Source: AC-49 sp963817035 (lineage in GTDB: Bacteria > Actinomycetota > Thermoleophilia > Solirubrobacterales > Solirubrobacteraceae). Taken from it: DNA of 64,000 bases. Below the pieces are notes generated by a model. It worked only from the letters and a program-made list of their open reading frames with translations, ran no database searches and was not told the origin of the DNA. This document shows, piece after piece, positions 25,464 to 33,729 of the stretch (positions are counted from its first letter, which is position 1; each line of letters begins with the position of its first letter). The position numbers and the translations under genes were made by a program. The stretch spans positions 1,922,001-1,986,000 of the forward strand of contig CAWFMM010000004.1 of NCBI GenBank assembly GCA_963817035.1, read 5' to 3'.

Positions 25464-26941
25464 GCCTCGACCCGATCGCCCTCCAGGTCATGACCGGCGC
25501 GCTGCGCGCGGCGTGCGACGAGATGGGCGCGGTGCTCGTGCGCTCGGCGCACTCGGCGAACATCAAGGAGCGCCGCGACTGCTCGACGGCGCTGTTCGAT
25601 CCGGCCGGTGACATGGTCATGCAGGCCGAGCACATCCCCGTCCACCTCGGCGCGATGCCCGCCGCGGTCCGGGCGGTCGCCCGGCGCGACCACGCCCCGG
25701 GAGTGTCGTGGGTCCTCAACGATCCCTACGCCGGCGGCACCCACCTGCCCGACATCACGGTCATCACACCCGCGTTCGCGCAGCGAGAGCTGATCGGGTT
25801 CGCCGCGAGCCGCGCCCACCACGCCGACGTCGGCGGGCGTGTCCCGGGATCGATGCCGGCCGACTCCACGACGCTCGCCGAGGAGGGCGTCGTCATCGCG
25901 CCACGGGTCCTCGACGTCGCCGCGATCGACGAGCTCGTCGCGCAGATGCGCAACCCATCCCAGCGCCGCGCCGATCTGCGCGCGCAGCTCGCCGCCAACG
26001 CGATCGGCGTGCGACGCCTCGGCGAGCTCGCCGCGCGGCTGGGCGTCGAGGACTTCGCGGGTGCGACGGCGGGGGTCTCCGACTACGCCGAGCGGCGCAC
26101 GCGCGCGTGTCTGGCGGGACTCGACGACGGCGCACGCCACGCCAGCGACGTGCTCGAAGGCCGCGGCGGCGACATCGAGCTCGTGCTCCGCGCGACCGTC
26201 GCCGGCGACACGCTGACGCTCGACTTCACGGGCAGCGCCGGGATGGATGCCGGCAATCTCAACTGTCCCCTCGCCGTCACGCAGTCGGCCTGTCTGTTCG
26301 CCGTGCGGGTCCTGACCGACCCCGACATCCCCCCGTGCGCCGGCGCCCAGCGTCCGGTCACGGTGATCGCGCCGGAGGGGACGTTGCTCAACGCCCGCGC
26401 GCCGGCTGCGGTCGCGGCCGGGAACGTCGAGACGAGCTCGCGTGTTGCCGATCTCGTCCTGGGCGCATTTGGCCGTGCGCTCGGTCAGGGGACGATGAAC
26501 AACCTGACGCTCGGTAACGACGCCTTCACGTACTACGAGACGCTCGGCGGCGGTCAGGGGGCATGCGCCGATGCGCCGGGGCCGAGCGGCGTGCACGTCG
26601 CGATGTCCAACACGCTGAACACGCCGGTCGAGGCGCTTGAGCTCGAGTTCCCGCTGCGGGTCACGCGCTATGCGCTGCGGCCGGGCAGCGGCGGCGCGGG
26701 TGCGTTTCGTGGCGGCGAGGGCGTGGTGCGGGAGCTGCAGGCGCTGGAGGAGATGACGTACTCGCTGATCACCGAACGCCGCAGGCACGCGCCGCCGGGC
26801 GTTGCGGGCGGTGGGCCGGGCGCTGTGGGGCGCAATCTGGTCAACGGAGTCGCGGTCGGCTCGAAGGTCACAGGTGTGCTCAAACCGGGTGACCGGCTGA
26901 CGATCGAGACGCCGGGAGGCGGCGGGTTCGGCCGCCCCTAA
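25460..26941 (+). CDS. Hydantoinase B/oxoprolinase family protein, subunit B
   Basis: 493 residues from the GTG at 25460 overlapping subunit A. Typical motifs: LDPIALQVMTGALRAACDEM, NIKERRDCSTALFD, VLNDPYAGGTHLPDI, the metal site ASRAHHADVGG, and the C-terminal TPGGGGFG. The A/B pair forms a heterodimer in this family. A 3-hydroxyisobutyrate-dehydrogenase-like gene lies 3 kb downstream, after the regulator. Confidence 0.92.
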   Translation: MSLDPIALQVMTGALRAACDEMGAVLVRSAHSANIKERRDCSTALFDPAGDMVMQAEHIPVHLGAMPAAVRAVARRDHAPGVSWVLNDPYAGGTHLPDITVITPAFAQRELIGFAASRAHHADVGGRVPGSMPADSTTLAEEGVVIAPRVLDVAAIDELVAQMRNPSQRRADLRAQLAANAIGVRRLGELAARLGVEDFAGATAGVSDYAERRTRACLAGLDDGARHASDVLEGRGGDIELVLRATVAGDTLTLDFTGSAGMDAGNLNCPLAVTQSACLFAVRVLTDPDIPPCAGAQRPVTVIAPEGTLLNARAPAAVAAGNVETSSRVADLVLGAFGRALGQGTMNNLTLGNDAFTYYETLGGGQGACADAPGPSGVHVAMSNTLNTPVEALELEFPLRVTRYALRPGSGGAGAFRGGEGVVRELQALEEMTYSLITERRRHAPPGVAGGGPGAVGRNLVNGVAVGSKVTGVLKPGDRLTIETPGGGGFGRP

Positions 26942-26961
26942 GGCCGTACCCGCTCCAGGTA

Positions 26962-26976
26962 AGGGGTCTGACCCCT
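26962..26976. repeat. Intergenic palindromic repeat, copy 1
   Basis: AGGGGTCTGACCCCT, a 6-bp stem with a 3-nt loop, 20 bp after the hydantoinase B stop. The exact reverse complement occurs at 43424-43438. It may act as a weak bidirectional terminator or belong to a dispersed repeat family. Confidence 0.6.
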
Positions 26977-27064
26977 CACGCCGCACCATCCACCCGATGT
27001 ACACGCCCCCGGCGTAGCCGACCCTGCATGTCGTGGTTTCAGACCCGACCGAAGGAGCAGCGTC

Positions 27065-27286
27065 ATGTTCAGCCTCTCGCCGTATGCCTCGCAGGCCCAC
27101 CAGCAGGATCTCCTCCGGCGTGCCGCGTTCCGCCAGACCAGCGGGTCCGGGGCGCAATACTGGAGCCGTGGCCGCGCGGATGACCAGCAGCCGACTGATC
27201 AGCCGGGAGAGCGAGCTCGCGGAGCTTTGCGCGGCGCTTGGCGACGCCGCCGCCGGACGGCCGTCCTTCGTCTTCGTCGCGGGTGA
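27065..27286 (+). CDS. Possible small protein (low confidence)
   Basis: An ATG at 27065 has a good AAGGAG ribosome binding site 8-9 nt upstream. The first 25 residues (MFSLSPYASQAHQQDLLRR) resemble short actinobacterial peptides, but the frame then runs 119 nt into the LuxR-type gene with an Arg-rich, shadow-like composition. It could be a degenerate gene, or a short leader peptide whose true frame has been lost. The function is unknown. Confidence 0.25.
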   Translation: MFSLSPYASQAHQQDLLRRAAFRQTSGSGAQYWSRGRADDQQPTDQPGERARGALRGAWRRRRRTAVLRLRRG

Positions 27287-30137
27287 GTCGGGTGTCGGCA
27301 AGAGCAGGCTGCTCGAGGAGCTCGGCCACCAGGCGGCCGACAACGGGGTCCGTGTCCTGCGCGGCGATTGCGTCGCGCTCGGTGAGGGCGAGCTCCCCTA
27401 CGCGCCGCTGGTCGGCGTGCTGCGGCGCCTCGCGCGCTCCGACGATCCGGCGCTGAGCGAGCTCGCGCCTGCATTGCGCAGCGAGCTCGCACGCCTCGCC
27501 CCCGAGCTCGGGACGCCGCCGCGCGACGTCGCGACCGAGGGCGCACCCGTCGCCCAGGGGCGCCTGTTCGAAGCGCTGCTCGCTCTGCTCGAACGCGTCG
27601 CCGCCAACCAGACGACGCTGCTCGTCATCGAGGATCTCCACTGGGCTGACCGCTCGACGCGCAGCTTCCTGCCGTTCCTCGCCTCGAGCCTGATCGGCGA
27701 GCGATTGCTGGTCGCGCTGAGCTACCGGACCGAGGAGCTCCATCGCAGCCACCCCCTTCGCCCCCTACTGGCCGAGCTCGAACGCGACCCTTGCGCGCGC
27801 CGCATCGAGCTCGAGCCGCTGGGCCATGACGAGCTGCGCGAGCAGCTCGCCGACATCCTCGGCGCGCCGCCCCCGGCCGACCTCGTCGATCGGCTGTTCG
27901 GACGCAGCCAGGGCAACCCGCTGTACGCCGAGGAGTTGCTCGCGGCAGGGCTCGACGGCCGCGGGCCGGCACCGCCGACACTGCGCGAAGCGCTGCTGCT
28001 GCGCGTCGAGCGGCTCGAGCCGGCGACCCAATCCCTGCTCGGAGTCCTGGCCTGCGCGCAGCGCGCGGACGAGCCGCTGCTCGCCGCGACGATCGAGCTC
28101 GATCTGCCCGAGCTCCGTGCGGCGCTGCGCGAGGCGATCGACAGCCAGATCGTCATCCCCCGCGACGACGGCGTCTACCGCTTCCGTCATGCGCTGCTGC
28201 GCGAGGTCATCCACGACGGCCTGCTGCCGGGCGAGCGCGTCGAGCGCCACCGGGCGATGGCGGCAGCGCTCGAGCAGCGCCTTGCGGGGGGCGATGCGCG
28301 GACCGATCTCTACTTCGCGACCTCGGTCGCCAGCCACTACGCCGCCGCCGGCGACCAGCCCGCCGCGCTGCGAGCCTCGACGCGGGCGGCGCACGCGGCG
28401 ATCCACGTCTACGCCTACGGCGAGGCGGCGGACATGCTCGAACGAGCGCTCGAGCTGTGGGATCGGGTTCCGGACCCCGCGACCCACGCCGGAACCGATC
28501 ATTTCGGCCTGCTGGCCGAGGCGGGCGTCGCCCACCGCAACGCCGGCGACGGGCCGCGCGCGCTGCACCTGCTGACCGCCGCGGTCGCCGCGATCGACGC
28601 GAAGGCCGAACCACACCGCGCGGCCGACGCACTGGACCAGCTCTCGCGTGCCCACTTCGCCCTCGGGCATGCCCGCGAGGCGTCGAACATCCTCGACGAG
28701 GGGCTGGCGCTGCTCGCGCCCGACGACCCCGGCCCCGAGCGCCGCGCCCTACTGACCCGCCGCGCCAAGCAGCTGATGCTGCAGTCCTACTTCGCCGAGG
28801 CGGTTGTCGCCGGCGACGAGGCGATCGCGGCCGCAACGGGGACTGGCGACGCGTCGTCGCTGGCGGGCGCGATCAACGCCAAGGGCACCGCGCTGATGTC
28901 GCTCGGCCGTGAGGAGGAGGGCGAACGGACGCTGCGCGAGGCGATCGCCCAGGCCGACGGCGACCCGGACACCCTCGCCAGCGCGTACACCAACCTTGCC
29001 GACAGCCTGCATCTGGCCGGCCGCAGCGACGAGGCGCTCGCCGTCGCGCAGGAGGGCATCGGCGTCGTCGCGTGGGCGCCGGTGCCGTGCCGCTGGCTGC
29101 ACCTGTTCACGGTCGAGGCACTTGCCGACGTCGGGCAGATCGCCCAGGCTCGCGCGGCGATGCGCGGCCACGACCAGCCGACGACCGGGACGCTGCGCGT
29201 CAACGTCAACCTGCGCCGGGCACGACTCGCGCTGGCCGACGACGACGTCGATGAGGCGCTCGCGCTGCTCGAGGACGCGCGCGAGATCGCCGAGCCGAGC
29301 CGCCAGCCGCAGTTCTTCGGTCCGCTGGGCTGCCTGCGCGCCGACGCGCTGTTGCGCCGCGGCGAGCTCGAAGCCGCGGCCGGCGCCGTCGACGACGCGC
29401 TCGAGTGCCTGCACGACGATGCGATCCGCGTGGTTCCGGTAGCGGCCATGGGCGCGACGGTCGCCGCCCACAGGGCGCAGCGGGCGCGCGACCTGGGCCG
29501 CGCCGACGACGAGCAGGCAGCGATCAAGCGCGCGGCCGAGCTGGCCACCCTCGCCCAGCGCCTCGCCCGCGCCACGCGCCCCGTCGAGGTCGCCTTCGCG
29601 ACCCTCGCCGCAGCCGAGGCGGCGCGGGCGGCAGCCGCAACCGCGGGCGCCGAACAGCACCTCGCCGCCGCCGCGCAGTTTGACGCGCTGGGTCGCAGCG
29701 GCGAGGCGAGCAGCGCGCGCGTACGCGCCGCCGAAGCGATGATCGCCGACGGCCGCCGCAACGATGCCGTCGAGCCGCTGCGCGCCGCGTTCGAGAGCGC
29801 GCGCCAGAACGACGAGTGCTGGCTCGAGCGTGAGGCGCGGAGCCTCGCCGCGCGCGGACGCATCACCTGGAACGCCGAGACGACCCCGCCGGGTGGCAAA
29901 CCGGCGATCGACAGCGACCCGTTCGGCCTGACCCCGCGCGAGCGCCAGGTGCTCGCGCTCGTCGCCGCCGGCGCGACGAACCGAGAGATCGGCGGCGCCC
30001 TGTACATGGCCGAGAAGACCGCGAGCGTCCACGTCTCGCGGATCCTCGCCAAGCTCGACGTGCGCAGCCGGACCGAAGCCGCCGCGCTCGCCCACCGCCT
30101 CGGCATGGACCGGGAGCCCGCAATCGACCCCGCGTAG
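27168..30137 (+). CDS. Large LuxR-family regulator with AAA-type ATPase domain
   Basis: About 989 residues, LAL/MalT-like. An ATPase domain comes first with Walker A GESGVGKSRLL and Walker B LLVIEDLHWAD, then a long helical TPR-like region (about 350-850). A C-terminal LuxR HTH (about 915-980) has LTPRERQVLALVAAGATNREIG and SVHVSRILAKL. The sensed inducer is unknown; neighbours suggest control of hydantoin or hydroxy-acid catabolism. GTG at 27168 and ATG at 27180 are both possible starts; upstream residues are not conserved-looking. Its TAG stop forms part of the next gene's -10. Confidence 0.88.
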   Translation: MAARMTSSRLISRESELAELCAALGDAAAGRPSFVFVAGESGVGKSRLLEELGHQAADNGVRVLRGDCVALGEGELPYAPLVGVLRRLARSDDPALSELAPALRSELARLAPELGTPPRDVATEGAPVAQGRLFEALLALLERVAANQTTLLVIEDLHWADRSTRSFLPFLASSLIGERLLVALSYRTEELHRSHPLRPLLAELERDPCARRIELEPLGHDELREQLADILGAPPPADLVDRLFGRSQGNPLYAEELLAAGLDGRGPAPPTLREALLLRVERLEPATQSLLGVLACAQRADEPLLAATIELDLPELRAALREAIDSQIVIPRDDGVYRFRHALLREVIHDGLLPGERVERHRAMAAALEQRLAGGDARTDLYFATSVASHYAAAGDQPAALRASTRAAHAAIHVYAYGEAADMLERALELWDRVPDPATHAGTDHFGLLAEAGVAHRNAGDGPRALHLLTAAVAAIDAKAEPHRAADALDQLSRAHFALGHAREASNILDEGLALLAPDDPGPERRALLTRRAKQLMLQSYFAEAVVAGDEAIAAATGTGDASSLAGAINAKGTALMSLGREEEGERTLREAIAQADGDPDTLASAYTNLADSLHLAGRSDEALAVAQEGIGVVAWAPVPCRWLHLFTVEALADVGQIAQARAAMRGHDQPTTGTLRVNVNLRRARLALADDDVDEALALLEDAREIAEPSRQPQFFGPLGCLRADALLRRGELEAAAGAVDDALECLHDDAIRVVPVAAMGATVAAHRAQRARDLGRADDEQAAIKRAAELATLAQRLARATRPVEVAFATLAAAEAARAAAATAGAEQHLAAAAQFDALGRSGEASSARVRAAEAMIADGRRNDAVEPLRAAFESARQNDECWLEREARSLAARGRITWNAETTPPGGKPAIDSDPFGLTPRERQVLALVAAGATNREIGGALYMAEKTASVHVSRILAKLDVRSRTEAAALAHRLGMDREPAIDPA

Positions 30138-30140
30138 GAT
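30135..30140 (+). promoter_or_regulatory. Leaderless-type -10 element of the dehydrogenase gene
   Basis: TAGGAT with a 7-nt gap to the ATG at 30148. The TAG is also the stop codon of the LuxR-type gene. Confidence 0.5.
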
Positions 30141-30147
30141 CCCGCCG

Positions 30148-31047
30148 ATGGCGAACATCGGGTGGATCGGATTGGGGATCATGGGCTCGTTGCAGGCGGC
30201 AAACCTGCGCCGGGCGGGACATGAGCTGACGGTCTACAACCGCACACGGGCGACCGCCGACGCGTGGGCGGCCGAGCACGGCGCGACCGTTGCCGCCACC
30301 CCGGCCGAGGTCGCCGCGGCGTCGGACGTCGTCTTCTCGATGGTCGTCGACGGCGCCCAGGTCAAGGACGTCCTGCTCGGCGAGAACGGAGCGGTCCACG
30401 GTGCGCGCGACGGGATGCTGTTCGTTGACATGACGACGATCGCGCCGGCCGACAGCCGCGAGATCGCCGCCGCGCTGACGCAGCGCGGGATCGCATTCTG
30501 CGACGCGCCGGTGACCGGGTCCTCGCCCAAGGCGCGCGACGGGACGCTGACGATCATGATCGGCGGCACCCCCGCCGACGTCGAGCGCGCGCGACCGTTG
30601 CTCGAGGTGATGGGCGCGCTGATCGTCAATACGGGGCCGGTGAGCAGCGCACAGGCGATCAAGCTGATCAGCAACGCCGTCGCGGCGTCCAACGCCTCGA
30701 CGCTCGCCCAGGCGCTGATCGCCGGCGATGCCCAGGGCCTCGATCTCGACGCGCTGCTTGCGGTGCTGTCGACCGGCGCCGGGGCGAGCACGATGCTGAC
30801 ACTGAAGGCCGGGCCGATGCGCAGACACGACTACACGACGCTGTTCAAGACCGAGCACATGCTCAAGGACGTGCGCCTGTGCCTCGAGGAGACGCAGGCC
30901 TACGGGGTGCCGTTCCCGTCCGCCGCGCTGGCCCGCGATGCGCTGGTCGCCGCGGTCGGGCGCGGCCATGGCGATGACGACTTCGCCGCCGTCCTCGAGG
31001 CCTTCGAAGGGCTCGCCGGACGGCGCCTCTCGGCGCCCCCCGAGTGA
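30148..31047 (+). CDS. NAD(P)-dependent beta-hydroxyacid dehydrogenase
   Basis: Oxidises 3-hydroxyisobutyrate, tartronate semialdehyde or similar acids. 299 residues with the Rossmann motif IGWIGLGIMGS, FVDMTTIAP, the substrate loop DAPVTGSSPKARDGTLT, and the catalytic-lysine segment QAIKLISNAV. Length fits the family. The real substrate is not readable. It has its own probable promoter just inside the end of the regulator gene. Confidence 0.9.
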   Translation: MANIGWIGLGIMGSLQAANLRRAGHELTVYNRTRATADAWAAEHGATVAATPAEVAAASDVVFSMVVDGAQVKDVLLGENGAVHGARDGMLFVDMTTIAPADSREIAAALTQRGIAFCDAPVTGSSPKARDGTLTIMIGGTPADVERARPLLEVMGALIVNTGPVSSAQAIKLISNAVAASNASTLAQALIAGDAQGLDLDALLAVLSTGAGASTMLTLKAGPMRRHDYTTLFKTEHMLKDVRLCLEETQAYGVPFPSAALARDALVAAVGRGHGDDDFAAVLEAFEGLAGRRLSAPPE

Positions 31048-31201
31048 GAACCGCTGAAAACTCCCTGCAAAACCGGGTAGATTTGGGATTTCCGTCAGAG
31101 TTTGGGACAATGCCCCAGTCCCGCCGCACGGATCGCCTAACTGCGGTCCCTTGCGCGGGATTTCTAACGTCTTCAGACCCTTCTCACTGGGCTCAGGGAA
31201 T
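31048..31201. other. AT-richer intergenic region with repeated TTTGGGA
   Basis: 154 bp with clearly more A/T than the surroundings. TTTGGGA occurs twice (about 31082 and 31101). A short hairpin (GGGAC/GTCCC around 31105-31123) follows. No ORF is convincing. It must contain the promoter of the DUF1802 gene and the end of the dehydrogenase transcript; nothing else can be assigned. Confidence 0.4.
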
Positions 31202-31831
31202 ATGCCAATCGCATTCAAAGAATGGGCGGTCACCGTCCGCGCGCTTGCCGAGGGCGAGCAGCTTGTCACCCTACGTAAGGGCGGCATCCGTGAACCAGAG
31301 AAGCACTTCGAGCTTGAGCAGGACCGCTTCTTCCTGTATCCGACCTTCGATCACCAGCGCAACGATCTCGTGCGCGAGTCCCACCAGCCCGAGCTGCGCC
31401 GCGCGCTCGAAGAGGGCGTGTGGGGCGATGGCGAGCCCCACCCCCACGCGCTGCTACGCGACGGCGGAGTACAGCAGCCCGACCGCGTTCGCATCCGCGC
31501 CTGGGCCGAGGTCGCCGAGCACTGGACGATCGACGACCCGCGCACGGTCGACGCACTCTCGCCCTACTACGTGTGGACGCCCGACTACGCCGAGAAGCGC
31601 CTGGCGTGGAAGCGCCGTCACCCGCTGAACGTGCTGCTCCTACGCACGTACCGGATCCCGCGTCCGGTCACCGTCAAGGTCCGCGACGAGTACGCCGGCT
31701 GTCGCTCGTTCCTCGAGCTGTACCGCGACCTTCCGTTCGAGGGCACGCCGGTGCTCTCCGACGAGGAGTTCGACCGCGTGCGTGACGAGATCACCGGCAT
31801 CGTCGCCGGCAACGTTCCCGCACTGGTCTAG
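31202..31831 (+). CDS. DUF1802 family protein
   Basis: 209 residues from MPIAFKEWAV. Typical of DUF1802: FKEWAVTVRALAEGEQ, LVTLRKGGI, FFLYPTFDHQR, and LNVLLLRTYRI. Soluble, no signal. The function of the family is unknown; members are often single genes. CAGGGA lies 4-9 nt before the ATG. Confidence 0.85.
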   Translation: MPIAFKEWAVTVRALAEGEQLVTLRKGGIREPEKHFELEQDRFFLYPTFDHQRNDLVRESHQPELRRALEEGVWGDGEPHPHALLRDGGVQQPDRVRIRAWAEVAEHWTIDDPRTVDALSPYYVWTPDYAEKRLAWKRRHPLNVLLLRTYRIPRPVTVKVRDEYAGCRSFLELYRDLPFEGTPVLSDEEFDRVRDEITGIVAGNVPALV

Positions 31832-31849
31832 CCCCCACGGGCGCCGCCC

Positions 31850-32614
31850 GTGCCGTGGGTCGACACCACCTCGCCGCATTTCCACGCTCGACACGAGCTC
31901 AGTGACGACGACGACGTCGCGCAGCTGCTGGCGCTGCTCGAGGCAACCCACGAGACGATGGTCGCCGTCTTTCCGATGGTGCCCGACGACGTCGGCCTCG
32001 TCGTCCATCCGACGGCCGCCGCGCTGACGCTGTCGCAGCCCTACCTGCCGTTGCTGCGCCGGCTGTCAGCACCGGCCTCGCGGCGCTACCTCGTCGGTGG
32101 CTTCTCCGAGCACGAACTCCACGTGCTGCCGCCGCGCCTGATGCGCGAGCGCGCCTCGAACGTCGAGGGCTCGCTCGACATGATGCTGCTCGCCCCCGCC
32201 GCCCTCTACGCCCAGCTCGTGGTCGGCGCCAACAACCCGAGGCTCCCGCCGCCATTTCGCCCCCGACGGCTGCTGCGCTATCTGCGCTGGGCGTGGCTGC
32301 CGACCGGCGCCGGCCAGTACTTCTCCGGCCAGGTCCAGCACACGCGCCCCGCGATCTCCCGGCGCTTGCACGAGGGTTCCAAGCCATCGTTCCCGCCGAG
32401 CGCGCGCGACGCCTACCTGCTCGGCGGCACGATCTACGACCTGCTCGCGCGCGTCGAAGGCGTCGAGGCGGCGGTCAAGCTGGCGTGCGAGCTGCCGGCC
32501 AGCGGCGGCCCCGAGCGCGCGCTGGTCCGCGCCTTCCGCGGACGCGACGTCGACGCGATCCAGGGCGAGTGGCGGGTGCACCTCAGCCGGCTCGCCGCCG
32601 GCGGGCCGACCTAG
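31850..32614 (+). CDS. Uncharacterised protein
   Basis: 254 residues from GTG at 31850, 18 bp after DUF1802. The start is PWVDTTSPHFHARHE; a strand-rich part VGLVVHPTAAALTLSQPYL follows, then LLAPAALYAQLVVGANNP and YLLGGTIYDLLARVEG. It faintly recalls the peptidase-MA/gluzincin layout (HFHARHE, then a helix), but no HExxH is present, so it would not be an active protease. No signal peptide. Co-transcription with DUF1802 is likely. Confidence 0.7.
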   Translation: MPWVDTTSPHFHARHELSDDDDVAQLLALLEATHETMVAVFPMVPDDVGLVVHPTAAALTLSQPYLPLLRRLSAPASRRYLVGGFSEHELHVLPPRLMRERASNVEGSLDMMLLAPAALYAQLVVGANNPRLPPPFRPRRLLRYLRWAWLPTGAGQYFSGQVQHTRPAISRRLHEGSKPSFPPSARDAYLLGGTIYDLLARVEGVEAAVKLACELPASGGPERALVRAFRGRDVDAIQGEWRVHLSRLAAGGPT

Positions 32615-32635
32615 ATGGTGGAATCAACCATCTAG
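32611..32635. terminator. Symmetrical terminator shared by convergent genes
   Basis: A perfect 9-bp inverted repeat CTAGATGGT/ACCATCTAG with a 7-nt loop. The TAG stop of the plus-strand gene (32612-32614) lies in one arm and the TAG stop of the minus-strand DUF2007 gene (32632-32634) lies in the other. There is no U-run. Confidence 0.6.
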
Positions 32636-33123
32636 GCCCAGTGCAGGACGCCGAGCAGCGCGGCGAACACGAGGAACGCCACCACCATCCCGGCGATGAT
32701 CCGCAGCGGCGAGTCGACCGGCGACGGAGCCGCGTCCGTCGACAGGATCTCCGCCTGCAGCAACACATCACGCGCCGCCGCGAGGCCCGAACGCGGGACG
32801 AGCAGGTCGCGCCCACCGCCCGCGAGCATGTCGGGGACGTCGAAGCCGCGCGAGCGCTTGATCAGCGACGGGATGCCCTCCTCCAGCAGCAGGCCCTGGA
32901 TGAACTCGGCCTCGGCCTGATGTTTGGCCCCGATGACCCGGACGAGATCGCCGTCGGCGTACTGCGGCTTGATCTTGCGCGCCCACTCGTGGCGCTCGGA
33001 GACCTTCTGATCGACGCCCAGCGAGCCGGCCAGAACGAGCGGCATCCCACACCGGCCACAGAAGCGCTCTTCGGAGTCGTGGGCCAGCCCGCACTGCGGG
33101 CAGACCAGTGGCTCAGCCTCCAT
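32632..33123 (-). CDS. Zinc-ribbon DUF2007 membrane protein
   Basis: 163 residues. An N-terminal zinc ribbon (CPQCG and CGRCG pairs) is followed by a DUF2007 domain (VRVIGAKHQAEAEFIQGLL, EEGIPSLIKR), often annotated as putative signal transducing protein, and one C-terminal membrane helix (LRIIAGMVVAFLVFAALLGV). It overlaps the end of the Mec-like gene by 11 nt and closes the cysM-tatA-mec operon. Confidence 0.85.
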   Translation of the reverse strand: MEAEPLVCPQCGLAHDSEERFCGRCGMPLVLAGSLGVDQKVSERHEWARKIKPQYADGDLVRVIGAKHQAEAEFIQGLLLEEGIPSLIKRSRGFDVPDMLAGGGRDLLVPRSGLAAARDVLLQAEILSTDAAPSPVDSPLRIIAGMVVAFLVFAALLGVLHWA

Positions 33124-33511
33124 CGGCCAACGGGACCTCGGTCACGTCCGCGCCGGAGATGAGGTAGCTGCGGACCTCGGGCTCGTCGTTCTTGAGGCCG
33201 ACGATCAGCCATTCGACCCCGGGCCAGTGCTTGGCGAAGTTGATGTCGGTCTGCGACGGGTAGGGCGCCGAGCGCGTATGCGAGTGGTAGATCGCGCCGA
33301 GCTCGAGCCCGTCGTCCTCGAGCGCGGTCATCAACGTGAACAGCGCCAGCCCGTCGACGGCGAAGCGCAGTGGACTGTCCTCGGTGTTCTCGAGCTCGTG
33401 GACCGCCACCGCATCGGAGCCGCGGATCGCGATCACGCCGCAGCACTCGTTCGGCGCGTCGCGCCGGGCGTGCTCGATCACCGCCTCGAGAAGTTGGGGG
33501 GCGATCCGCAC
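33113..33511 (-). CDS. mec: JAMM (M67) metallopeptidase, Mec-like
   Basis: 132 residues. The JAMM zinc set is complete: Glu22 in NECCG, His76 and His78 in YHSHTRSAPYPSQTD, and Asp89. In mycobacteria the homologue Mec+ releases cysteine from the CysO-cysteine adduct formed by CysM. Here cysM lies two genes upstream and cysO in the neighbouring operon, supporting the same role. GTG at 33509-33511 is 10 nt after tatA. Confidence 0.85.
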   Translation of the reverse strand: MRIAPQLLEAVIEHARRDAPNECCGVIAIRGSDAVAVHELENTEDSPLRFAVDGLALFTLMTALEDDGLELGAIYHSHTRSAPYPSQTDINFAKHWPGVEWLIVGLKNDEPEVRSYLISGADVTEVPLADGG

Positions 33512-33521
33512 GCGCTGGCAA

Positions 33522-33719
33522 CTACTCGGGGCCGAGGCCGATCTTGTCGACTTCCGCCTCGTCTTCGTCGCCGTGCAGGCTTCCGTCCAGCGACTCCTTG
33601 AACTCGCGTAGGCCCTTGCCGACCGAGCGCCCGACCTCGGGCAGCTTCTTGGGACCGAGGACGATCAGGGCGATCAGAAGGACGAGGCCCAGCTCGACTG
33701 GTCCGACGTTGGGAAACAT
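33522..33719 (-). CDS. tatA: Twin-arginine translocase subunit TatA/E-like
   Basis: 65 residues: a short periplasmic start, one hydrophobic helix (ELGLVLLIALIVLGPKKLPEV) with the conserved GPKKLPE hinge, an amphipathic helix (GRSVGKGLREFKESL) and an acidic tail. It forms the pore component of folded-protein export. It lies 10 nt from both cysM and mec. No tatC is in the window, so its placement in a cysteine operon is unusual. Confidence 0.88.
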   Translation of the reverse strand: MFPNVGPVELGLVLLIALIVLGPKKLPEVGRSVGKGLREFKESLDGSLHGDEDEAEVDKIGLGPE

Positions 33720-33729
33720 GATCTCCTGC

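Noticed and set aside
27033..27167. Start of the LuxR-type regulator at 27033
   Set aside because: The first 45 residues are not domain-like and run over the possible small gene; GTG 27168 directly precedes the conserved part.
31850..32614. Active metalloprotease in the unknown protein
   Set aside because: HFHARHE near the start is not an HExxH zinc site and no third ligand could be found.
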